Shown here one piece after another: positions 19,162 through 25,752 of a stretch of 64,000 bases of DNA; positions within the stretch are counted from its first letter, which is position 1; each line of letters begins with the position of its first letter. This DNA comes from Cellulomonas sp. Leaf334 (GTDB taxonomy: Bacteria; Actinomycetota; Actinomycetes; Actinomycetales; Cellulomonadaceae): positions 547,646 to 611,645 of the forward strand of contig NZ_LMOO01000005.1 in the NCBI RefSeq assembly GCF_001424195.1, given 5' to 3'. The notes under the pieces are model-generated. The model searched no databases. It was not told where the DNA came from and saw nothing but the letters and a program-made list of their open reading frames with translations. A program made the position numbers and the translations under genes.

Positions 19162-19653
19162 CTACCTGAGGCGATCTGTTGCGCGAGCCTCGTGCCGGGC
19201 TTTCATCAGCGCGTATCGGACCATCCCGCCGAGGAACGGCTTGAGCGCTGCCTCGGTGAGTCGGCGGGGGAGCGGGCCGGCCAGGTACACGTTCTCGCTC
19301 CAGAAGACCCGGCTCGACGACGGTCCCGCCGGCACCACGACGATGCTCGCGTGGCCCTTGAGCACGTGCCCGGTCTTCGTGAACGTCGCGACGCCCGGCT
19401 CCGCGCCCACCGGCGGGTCGTACCGGTCGACCGTCATCACGTCGGCGAGCCCGGGGAACCCGCGCCGCGCGAACGGTCCCGAGACAGCGGTCACCGTGGC
19501 GCCCGCCGCAGCCGGGCCGTCGAGCGACACCCGCGTCAACGGGATCCACCGCTCGTGGTTGCGCAGGTCCGCGACCAGCGCCCACGCCGTCGCGGCATCG
19601 ACCGGGAAGGACCGGACCACGGCGTCGATCGGGAGGCTCGTCACGCGCCCCAT
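19162..19653 (-). CDS. SRPBCC (START-like) family protein
   Basis: This 163-residue protein has the pattern of the polyketide-cyclase/SRPBCC helix-grip fold. It begins with a VVRSFPVDAATAWALVADLRNHERWIPLTRV stretch, continues with alternating beta strands, and ends in a long C-terminal helix (LPRRLTEAALKPFLGGMVRYALMKARHEA). Such domains bind hydrophobic ligands in the cytoplasm. ATG 19653 is used; GTG 19644 would shorten it by three residues. It is divergent from the aldo/keto reductase at 19680 with only 26 bp between start codons. Confidence 0.75.
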   Translation of the reverse strand: MGRVTSLPIDAVVRSFPVDAATAWALVADLRNHERWIPLTRVSLDGPAAAGATVTAVSGPFARRGFPGLADVMTVDRYDPPVGAEPGVATFTKTGHVLKGHASIVVVPAGPSSSRVFWSENVYLAGPLPRRLTEAALKPFLGGMVRYALMKARHEARATDRLR

Positions 19654-19679
19654 CGTCCGCGCGGGTAGCGTCCCTGTCC

Positions 19680-20669
19680 ATGGAGAGCAGGCTGCTGGGG
19701 CGTACGGGTCGGTCGGTCGGGGTCGTGGGGCTGGGGTGCTGGCAGCTCGGCGCGGACTGGGGCTCGGTGTCCGACGAGGCCGCACTGGAGGTGCTGGGTG
19801 CCGCCGTCGACTCCGGGGTGACGTTCCTCGACACGGCCGACGTCTACGGCGACGGCCGCTCCGAGAAGCTCATCGGCTCGTTCCTGGCCGCCCGCGGCCC
19901 GAACCACGGCCTCACCGTCGCGACGAAGATGGGCCGCCGCGCGGACCCGCACGTCGCCGACGCGTACACGCTGTCCTGGTTCCGCGCCTGGACCGACCGC
20001 TCGCGCGAGAACCTCGACGTCGACACCCTCGACCTGGTCCAGCTGCACTGCCCGCCGTCGGAGGTCTACCGCCGCGAGTCCACCTACGACGCCCTCGACG
20101 TGCTCGTCGACGAGGGTCGCATCGCCGCGTACGGGGTGTCCGTCGAGACGGTCGACGAGGCGCTGGAGGCGATCGTCCGCCCGCACGTCGCGACCGTGCA
20201 GATCATCCTCAACGTGTTCCGCCGCAAGCCGCTGGAGCAGGTGCTGCCGCTCGCCGCCGCCGAGGGCGTCGGGATCATCGCGCGCGTGCCCCTGGCATCG
20301 GGCCTGCTGTCCGGGAAGTACGACGAGGGCACGCAGTTCGCCGCCGACGACCACCGGTCCTACAACCGGGACGGCAGCGCGTTCGACGTCGGCGAGACGT
20401 TCGCCGGGGTGCCGTTCGAGGTCGGGGTCGCCGCCGCACGCGAGGTCGCCGACCTGACGCCGACGGGTGCCACGACGGCCCAGCTCGCGCTGCGGTGGAT
20501 CATCGACCAGCCCGGGGTGTCCGTCGTCATCCCCGGCGCACGCTCGGCGGTCCAGGCCGTCGCCAACGCCCAGGCGGCGTCGGTGCCGCCCGTCGACGAG
20601 GAGACGCTCGACGGGCTGCGCGGGGTGTACGACGGGCGGATCCGCCAGCACGTGCACACCCGCTGGTAG
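19680..20669 (+). CDS. Aldo/keto reductase
   Basis: This 329-residue (beta/alpha)8 oxidoreductase carries the full catalytic set: Asp and Tyr in FLDTADVYGDGRSE, Lys in VATKMGRR and His in DLVQLHCPP. It also has the NADPH-binding C-terminal part (VVIPGARSAVQAVANAQAA). It resembles the general stress/YajO-like group that reduces aldehydes. No pathway partners are nearby. Confidence 0.9.
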   Translation: MESRLLGRTGRSVGVVGLGCWQLGADWGSVSDEAALEVLGAAVDSGVTFLDTADVYGDGRSEKLIGSFLAARGPNHGLTVATKMGRRADPHVADAYTLSWFRAWTDRSRENLDVDTLDLVQLHCPPSEVYRRESTYDALDVLVDEGRIAAYGVSVETVDEALEAIVRPHVATVQIILNVFRRKPLEQVLPLAAAEGVGIIARVPLASGLLSGKYDEGTQFAADDHRSYNRDGSAFDVGETFAGVPFEVGVAAAREVADLTPTGATTAQLALRWIIDQPGVSVVIPGARSAVQAVANAQAASVPPVDEETLDGLRGVYDGRIRQHVHTRW

Positions 20670-20672
20670 GCG

Positions 20673-21413
20673 CTACTTCTTGGAGCCGATCCGCTTGAAC
20701 CGGCCCGAGACCTGCTTGGGCCGGTCGGGCAGGATCACGGGCACGTCGGCGGGACCGGCGACCTCGATGACCTTCGGGAACGTGAGCGGGGGCGGGCCGA
20801 ACGCCCGGCGGGCGCCCTCGATGACGTTCTTGCCGAGCGCCCGGGCACCCGCGACACCGACCACGAGCCCGATGCCGAAGGGGATGAGGCGCCCGAAGGC
20901 CAGGCCGGTCTGCTTGGTGACCTGCGTCCGCACGAAGCGCCGGGTCATCGTCGTGTTCACCTTGCGGACGGTCGCCATGGGCATCCGCGTCAGCAGCGCG
21001 CGCGCGACGCTGACCGTGGTCAGCTCCGCGCCGTCCGTGACGATCTTGGCGCCGGAATCCCCGAGGATCGTCGTCAGCAGGAGGGCCCGGCGCCGGTCCG
21101 CGTCCTCGACCTCGATGCCGTGCACGCTGGCCACCGCGAGCGCGAACGCGGCCGACGCACCGAAGAACGTGGCGACGTCGCTCGCGGTGAGCGCCAGGGC
21201 CACACCGGTGCCGACGGCCGGGGCTGCCGCCGTCGCACCGACCGCGCCGCCGGTGCTCTGCACGACGAGCAGGTACTCCTTCTCCAGGAGCCGCACGAGC
21301 TGCTCGGGCGTCGCCTCCGGGTTCCTGCGCCGCAACGAGCTGACGTGCGCGTGGATCGTGGACGACGGGATGGTCACGGCCTTGGCGAGGGCCGCCTCGA
21401 CGATGCTCGGCAT
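20673..21413 (-). CDS. EcsC-like membrane-associated protein
   Basis: A 246-residue protein whose middle contains small-residue-rich amphipathic or membrane stretches (STGGAVGATAAAPAVGTGVALALTASDVATFFGASAAFALAVA) and a second one near FGRLIPFGIGLVVGVAGARALGK. This pattern is seen in EcsC-family proteins. The start at 21413 shares one base with the stop of the OsmC gene (TGATG), so translation is coupled. Function is not established for the family outside a link to ABC-type transport in Bacillus. Confidence 0.65.
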   Translation of the reverse strand: MPSIVEAALAKAVTIPSSTIHAHVSSLRRRNPEATPEQLVRLLEKEYLLVVQSTGGAVGATAAAPAVGTGVALALTASDVATFFGASAAFALAVASVHGIEVEDADRRRALLLTTILGDSGAKIVTDGAELTTVSVARALLTRMPMATVRKVNTTMTRRFVRTQVTKQTGLAFGRLIPFGIGLVVGVAGARALGKNVIEGARRAFGPPPLTFPKVIEVAGPADVPVILPDRPKQVSGRFKRIGSKK

Positions 21414-21868
21414 CAGCGCTCCCCGGTGATGGTCAGCTGCACGTTTGCTCCCGCATCGAGGGTGCGGCCGACCGTGCAGTGCGAGTCGATGGCCCGGTGC
21501 ACGACGGTGATGAGGCGCTCGCGGGCCTCGGGGTCGAGCGAGCTCAGGTCCACCACGAGCTCCTCGGCGAACGCGGGGTAGCGGTCCTCGTCGCCGGCCA
21601 TGCCCGTGACCTTGATGACCACGTCGACGTCGTCGCCCAGGCGGTGCGCGAGCTTCGAGTCGGCGGACAGGCCGCTGCAGCCGGCCAGAGCGATCTTCAG
21701 GAGCTCGCCCGGGCTGAACGCGCCGTCGACCTCGACACCACCGATGCTCACCTCGGCGCCGCGCGAGTTGCGGCCCGTGTAGAGGCGCTTTCCCGTGCGC
21801 TCCACCCACAGCTCGGTGTCGCCCGCGTTCTTGGTGATGTCGGGCGCTGTCGTGTGCTCCGTCGTCAT
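21413..21868 (-). CDS. OsmC/Ohr family peroxiredoxin-like protein
   Basis: This 151-residue protein has both redox cysteines of the OsmC/Ohr fold: one in IALAGCSGLSADSK (residues ~62-75) and one in AIDSHCTVGRTLDAG (residues ~128-142). Beta strands expected of the family precede each. These proteins reduce organic hydroperoxides in the cytoplasm using a dithiol partner. It is co-transcribed with the EcsC-like gene downstream. Confidence 0.88.
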   Translation of the reverse strand: MTTEHTTAPDITKNAGDTELWVERTGKRLYTGRNSRGAEVSIGGVEVDGAFSPGELLKIALAGCSGLSADSKLAHRLGDDVDVVIKVTGMAGDEDRYPAFAEELVVDLSSLDPEARERLITVVHRAIDSHCTVGRTLDAGANVQLTITGER

Positions 21869-21908
21869 CCCGCGATCCTGCCACGGGGTGCGGCCAGTCT
21901 CTTGTCGG

Positions 21909-21921
21909 GCGCAAGTTGCGC
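21909..21921. promoter_or_regulatory. 13-bp dyad in the osmC/lipoprotein divergent promoter
   Basis: GCGCAAGTTGCGC is a perfect dyad (six-base arms around one G) in the 101-bp gap between the OsmC start at 21868 and the lipoprotein start at 21970. It could be an operator for either side. Confidence 0.35.
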
Positions 21922-21969
21922 AATGACTACGGATGGACGGTGCCGACGGTGCTCCTAGGCTCCACGTCC

Positions 21970-22455
21970 ATGAAGGTCTGGCGCGGGGTGCTCGCTGGTG
22001 GACTGGGCGTGGCCGCTCTTCTCGCGCTGCCGGGGTGCTCGCTGTTCGACCGCGACGACACCGACCAGGTCTCGGTGTTCGACGTCGAGGTCGGCGACTG
22101 CTTCACCGCGCCCGAGGAGATCACGACGACGTTCACCTCGCTGGACCGCGTGGCGTGCGACGTGCCGCACGAGCAGGAGGCGTACGCGCTCGCGACGTAC
22201 ACCGACCCGGGGACGGACACGACGCCGGACACGTTCCCCGGCGAGGCCGCGCTGAAGTCGTTCGCGGACGGGGCGTGCGCGCAGGAGTACGCGGGCTACG
22301 TGGGGGTCGACTACCGCGACTCCGAGCTGTTCTTCACCTACCTGCTCCCGTCGCCGCGCAGCTGGGAGCAGGACGAGGACCGCACGACGCTGTGCTTCGT
22401 CACGACGACCGACGGGGTGCAGCTGACGCAGTCCGTCGAGGGGACGAGGTGGTGA
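21970..22455 (+). CDS. Lipoprotein with septum-formation-type domain
   Basis: This 161-residue protein starts at ATG 21970. Its lipoprotein signal has the lipobox LPGC at residues 20-23. The mature part has spaced cysteines (GDCFTAP, VACDVPHEQEAYAL, GACAQEY, LCFVT) and a pattern seen in the actinobacterial septum-formation domain family (F-D-V-x-V-G-D-C-F and C-x-x-P-H-x-x-E). It would sit on the outer face of the membrane. Only four bases separate it from the DUF4280 PAAR-like gene, so the two are co-transcribed at the left edge of the CIS locus. Confidence 0.78.
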   Translation: MKVWRGVLAGGLGVAALLALPGCSLFDRDDTDQVSVFDVEVGDCFTAPEEITTTFTSLDRVACDVPHEQEAYALATYTDPGTDTTPDTFPGEAALKSFADGACAQEYAGYVGVDYRDSELFFTYLLPSPRSWEQDEDRTTLCFVTTTDGVQLTQSVEGTRW

Positions 22456-22459
22456 CCTG

Positions 22460-22852
22460 ATGGGCAAGCCCGCTGCGACCGCGACGGCCATGCTGCAGTG
22501 CAGCTTCGGCATCGCACCCTCGACCCTGGTCGTCCTGCCGCTGGCCCGCGTGCTGGTGGAGGGCAAGCCGGCGGCTGCGATCACGGACATGCTGCCCGGG
22601 GCGAACATCCCGCCCTTCGGCATGTGCACGAGCCTGGCCAACCCGACGGTCGCGGCGGCTACCGCGGCGGCGCTCGGCGTCCTGACGCCCATGCCGTGCA
22701 TCCCCGCGACGGTCGCGCCGTGGATGAACGGCGCGACGCAGACCCTCATCGGCGGCAAGCCCGCCCTGACGATGGGCGCCACCTGCCAGTGCGCGTACGG
22801 GGGCGTCATCCAGATCCTCAACCCGGGTGCGATGAAGACCCTGGAGGGCTGA
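22460..22852 (+). CDS. DUF4280 PAAR-like spike-tip protein
   Basis: This 130-residue protein has the DUF4280 layout. The N-terminal motif ATAMLQCSFG is followed by VLVEGKPAAAITDMLPGANIPPFGMCTSLANP, CIPATVAPWMNG and the closing IGGKPALTMGATCQCAYGGVIQI. DUF4280 proteins are PAAR-like: they cap the VgrG-type spike and can carry effectors. Here it has no extension, so it is a plain tip. It corresponds by role to Afp10/Pvc10 of known extracellular CIS. It lies upstream of, and outside, the Pvc16-like operon that starts after the 22864 element. Confidence 0.88.
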   Translation: MGKPAATATAMLQCSFGIAPSTLVVLPLARVLVEGKPAAAITDMLPGANIPPFGMCTSLANPTVAAATAAALGVLTPMPCIPATVAPWMNGATQTLIGGKPALTMGATCQCAYGGVIQILNPGAMKTLEG

Positions 22853-22863
22853 GCAGGCAACTT

Positions 22864-22908
22864 CGGTAGCGATTACCGATGTTGCCGCCTCGGGCCCCTG
22901 CATAGCCT
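22864..22908 (+). promoter_or_regulatory. CIS regulon promoter element, copy 1
   Basis: CGGTAGCGATTACCGATG at 22864-22881 contains the dyad CGGTA-N5-TACCG. After exactly 19 bases comes CATAGCCT (22901-22908), a plausible -10. The same 18 bp with the same 19-bp spacing to CATACCGT occurs upstream of the sheath gene. The position, about 65 bp before the Pvc16-like start, suits an activator site that replaces a -35 box. Confidence 0.8.
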
Positions 22909-22972
22909 GCGGATGTCCCGTCGTGCCTGGTCATGCGGGGAAACACCCGCAGTGTGAGGGGGCAGGGGAGCT

Positions 22973-23545
22973 GTGCTGATCCCGGTGGTCGAGGACGGTC
23001 TGGAACGCCTCCTGCGCACCACGCTGCCGCTGTCCACCGAGCAGGGGGACATCTCGTTCGAGGCGCCGTCGAGCACGTGGTCGGCGCAGGTGAACCGGCT
23101 GACCGTGAACCTGTTCCTGTACGGGGTGTCCCGCAGCAGCCAGCCGTCGCGCGGGCCGGCGACGCGGGCCGCCACGAACGGGTCGACGGAACGGCGGCAC
23201 GCGCTGCCGATGGTGCAGCTGTCCTACCTGGTCAGTGCGTGGGCGGGCTCGTCGCGCGACGAGCACCTCCTGCTCGGGGACGCCCTGACGCGGTTGCTGG
23301 CGCACCAGGTGCTCCCCGGGCAGCACCTGCCGCGGCCGTTGTCGTCGACCGTGCAGCTCGCGCTCGCCCCCGACGACCACAACCGGCCGCGCGACGTGTG
23401 GTCGGGGCTCGGCGGCTCGCTCAAGGCGTCGTTCACGCTGCTGGTCACGGTCGCCGCGGACGCGTACGACTGGGAGGCCGCCGCCCCCGAGGTCACGTCC
23501 GTGTCCGGCTCGGCGGTCCCGATCAGGGCGGGCGTCAGCCCGTGA
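22973..23545 (+). CDS. DUF4255 / Pvc16-like tail terminator protein
   Basis: This 190-residue protein starts at GTG 22973 after AGGGGAG. It has the DUF4255 pattern: LIPVVEDGLERLLR at the N-terminus, the strand RLTVNLFLYGVSRS, and LSYLVSAWAG...HLLLGDALTRLLAHQVLPG in the middle. DUF4255 proteins are the Pvc16/Afp16-like CIS components that cap the tube and sheath at the far end and set tail length. Here it is the first gene of the operon that also encodes the three membrane-anchored repeat proteins, with a GTGA overlap into the next gene. Confidence 0.85.
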   Translation: MLIPVVEDGLERLLRTTLPLSTEQGDISFEAPSSTWSAQVNRLTVNLFLYGVSRSSQPSRGPATRAATNGSTERRHALPMVQLSYLVSAWAGSSRDEHLLLGDALTRLLAHQVLPGQHLPRPLSSTVQLALAPDDHNRPRDVWSGLGGSLKASFTLLVTVAADAYDWEAAAPEVTSVSGSAVPIRAGVSP

Positions 23546-25752
23546 GGGTGAGCAGCACGGTCGAGCGGCTGGACGTGTCGCCCGGTACCTCCGGGGTGGT
23601 CCCCCTGGAGGTCATCAACACCTCCGAGGTCATCGAGTCCTTGTCGGTGCGGGCGATCGGCCTGCCCGAGGCGCTCGTGCGGTCCGAGCCGCGGGCGCTC
23701 GCCCTGTTCCCGGAGGCGTCCGGCGCGCTGACCCTGACCCTCGACCTTCCCGACGCGTTCCCGGCGGGCACGTACCCGCTGACGTTCGTGATCGCGGGCA
23801 GCGCCCCGGGTGCGACGGAGGCGTTCCACGACCTCGACCTCGTCGTGCCGCCGCAGCCGCGGCTCGCGCTGACCGCGTCGCCGTCTCTCGTGCGCACGCG
23901 GGGACGGGCGGCGTTCACGGTCGAGGTGCGCAACGAGGGGAACGTGCCGCTCGACGTCGCGCTGCGGGCCGTCGACACCGACCGGACCCTGCGCACGTCG
24001 CTCACGCCGTCGACGCTGTCCGTTCCGGCGGGTGCGGTCGCGACGACCACGGTGCTGGTGCGCGGCCCGCGCCAGCTGCTCGGCTCCGACCGGGACCGCC
24101 CCCTGCGCGTGGTCGCGCAGGCGACCGAGACGACCGCCGACGTCGAGCTGGTGCTCCGGCAGAAGTCGACGTTCAGCCGGGGCCTCCTGACGGCGCTCGT
24201 CCTGCTGTCGATCCTCGCGGCGTGGGCGCTCGCGTTCGTGCTCGGCATGCGCGAGGTGCTCGGCGCGGACCCGTACGCGAAGGTCGCGCCGCCGTCGTTC
24301 TTCGTGAACACGGCCACGGCCGAGGGCACGCTGCCGGAGGGCATGCCCGCGGGCGCGATGCCCAAGGAGGGACCCGTCCCGGCGGGCACCGGTGCGACTC
24401 TCACCGGGCTGGTGCTCGGCGAGACCGACCAGCAGGGCGTCGGGCGGGTCACCGTCACGGCGTGGCGGCAGGGTCGCGACGCGCCGGTCGAGGTGTCGTC
24501 GGCGGCCACGCAGGCGGACGGGAGCTACGCCCTGGCGGGGCTGTTCCCCGGGCCGTACCTGCTCGAGGTCGCCGCCGAGGGGTACGAGACGGCCTGGTAC
24601 GAGGCGGGCACCTCCTTCGCGACGGGGACGCAGGTCGACGCCCTCGCGCAGCAGGTCACCACGGGCGTGGACCTCGCGGTGACCGGCGACCCGGCGTCGA
24701 TCAGCGGGAACGTCGAGACGGGCGAGGCACCCGGCACGGTGGTCGTGCAGGTGACCGCGAAGCCGGCGTGGGCGGGCGCCGACCCGGCGACCGAGTACGT
24801 CACCGCGACGGACGCCGCCGGTGCGTACACGTTCGCGGGCCTGCCCGCGCCGGGGACCTACGAGCTGAGCTTCGTCGCGGAGGGCTACCAGCCGAGCAGC
24901 CTGTCCGAGCGGGTCCTGGGCGGGCAGTCACGGTTCGCGCTCGACGTCACGCTCGGTGCGGGTCCCGGGCAGATCGCCGGGACCGTGACCGACGGGTCGG
25001 CGCCCGTGGGCGGCGTCGAGGTGAGCACGACGATGGACGGCAAGCCGGTGGTCGTCGGGACGCCGACGATCGGGCAGGTCGGCCAGTTCGTCGTGCCCAA
25101 CCTGAAGACCCCCGGCACCTACGTCCTGACGTTCACGAAGGCCGGGTTCAGCACGCAGACGGTCGTCGTCGACCTCGGGCCCGGGGAGCAGCGTGCCGAT
25201 CTGCAGGTGGTGCTCGCCGGGGGCGCGGGGACCGTCACAGGGAGCGTCGTCGACGCGAACGGCATCGGGATCGGCGGCGTGACCGTGACCGCGGGCGGGT
25301 CGGCGAACACCGTGACCACCACGACCCTGACGTCGGGGGCGGTCGGGTCGTTCACGCTGACCGGTCTGGCCACGGGCTCCGTGACGCTCACGTTCAGCAA
25401 GACCGGGTACACGTCGGCGAGCGTTCCGGTGACGCTCACGGACTCCGGCCCGCCGGCCCCGGTGACCGTGGCGCTCACCTCGGCGCTCGGGAACGTGACC
25501 GGTCGCGTGACGCAGAGCGGAGCGGGCGTCCCCGGCGCGACGGTGCAGGCCACCGACGGCACCATCACGCGTTCCACGACGTCGACGGCATCGGGTGGGT
25601 TCGGTGCCGGGACGTACCTGCTGCCGGACCTGCCGGCCGGGACCTACACGGTGTCCGTGACGACCGGAGGGTCGGTGCTGGCGACCGCCGTCGTCACCGT
25701 GCGACCCGGCGCGACCACGTCGCAGGACCTCCCGATCGCGGGGAGCCCCTGA
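23542..25752 (+). CDS. CIS-linked membrane protein 1: NEW3-like N-part, one TM, five beta repeats
   Basis: This 736-residue protein starts at GTG 23542, overlapping the Pvc16-like stop. Residues 1-205 form two Ig-like, NEW3/COG1470-type domains (VVPLEVINTSEVIESLSVRA; TVEVRNEGNVPLDVALRAV). A single hydrophobic helix (LLTALVLLSILAAWALAFVLGM, residues ~214-236) follows basic residues, with no signal peptide. The C-terminal 480 residues hold five carboxypeptidase-regulatory-like/CNA-B-type domains with the hallmark DGSYxLxGLxPGxYxLxxxxxGY. By the positive-inside rule the N-part should be cytoplasmic and the beta row outside. Similar proteins occur in Streptomyces CIS loci as far as I recall. A role in docking the CIS to the membrane or wall is inference. 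Confidence 0.82.
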   Translation: MRVSSTVERLDVSPGTSGVVPLEVINTSEVIESLSVRAIGLPEALVRSEPRALALFPEASGALTLTLDLPDAFPAGTYPLTFVIAGSAPGATEAFHDLDLVVPPQPRLALTASPSLVRTRGRAAFTVEVRNEGNVPLDVALRAVDTDRTLRTSLTPSTLSVPAGAVATTTVLVRGPRQLLGSDRDRPLRVVAQATETTADVELVLRQKSTFSRGLLTALVLLSILAAWALAFVLGMREVLGADPYAKVAPPSFFVNTATAEGTLPEGMPAGAMPKEGPVPAGTGATLTGLVLGETDQQGVGRVTVTAWRQGRDAPVEVSSAATQADGSYALAGLFPGPYLLEVAAEGYETAWYEAGTSFATGTQVDALAQQVTTGVDLAVTGDPASISGNVETGEAPGTVVVQVTAKPAWAGADPATEYVTATDAAGAYTFAGLPAPGTYELSFVAEGYQPSSLSERVLGGQSRFALDVTLGAGPGQIAGTVTDGSAPVGGVEVSTTMDGKPVVVGTPTIGQVGQFVVPNLKTPGTYVLTFTKAGFSTQTVVVDLGPGEQRADLQVVLAGGAGTVTGSVVDANGIGIGGVTVTAGGSANTVTTTTLTSGAVGSFTLTGLATGSVTLTFSKTGYTSASVPVTLTDSGPPAPVTVALTSALGNVTGRVTQSGAGVPGATVQATDGTITRSTTSTASGGFGAGTYLLPDLPAGTYTVSVTTGGSVLATAVVTVRPGATTSQDLPIAGSP

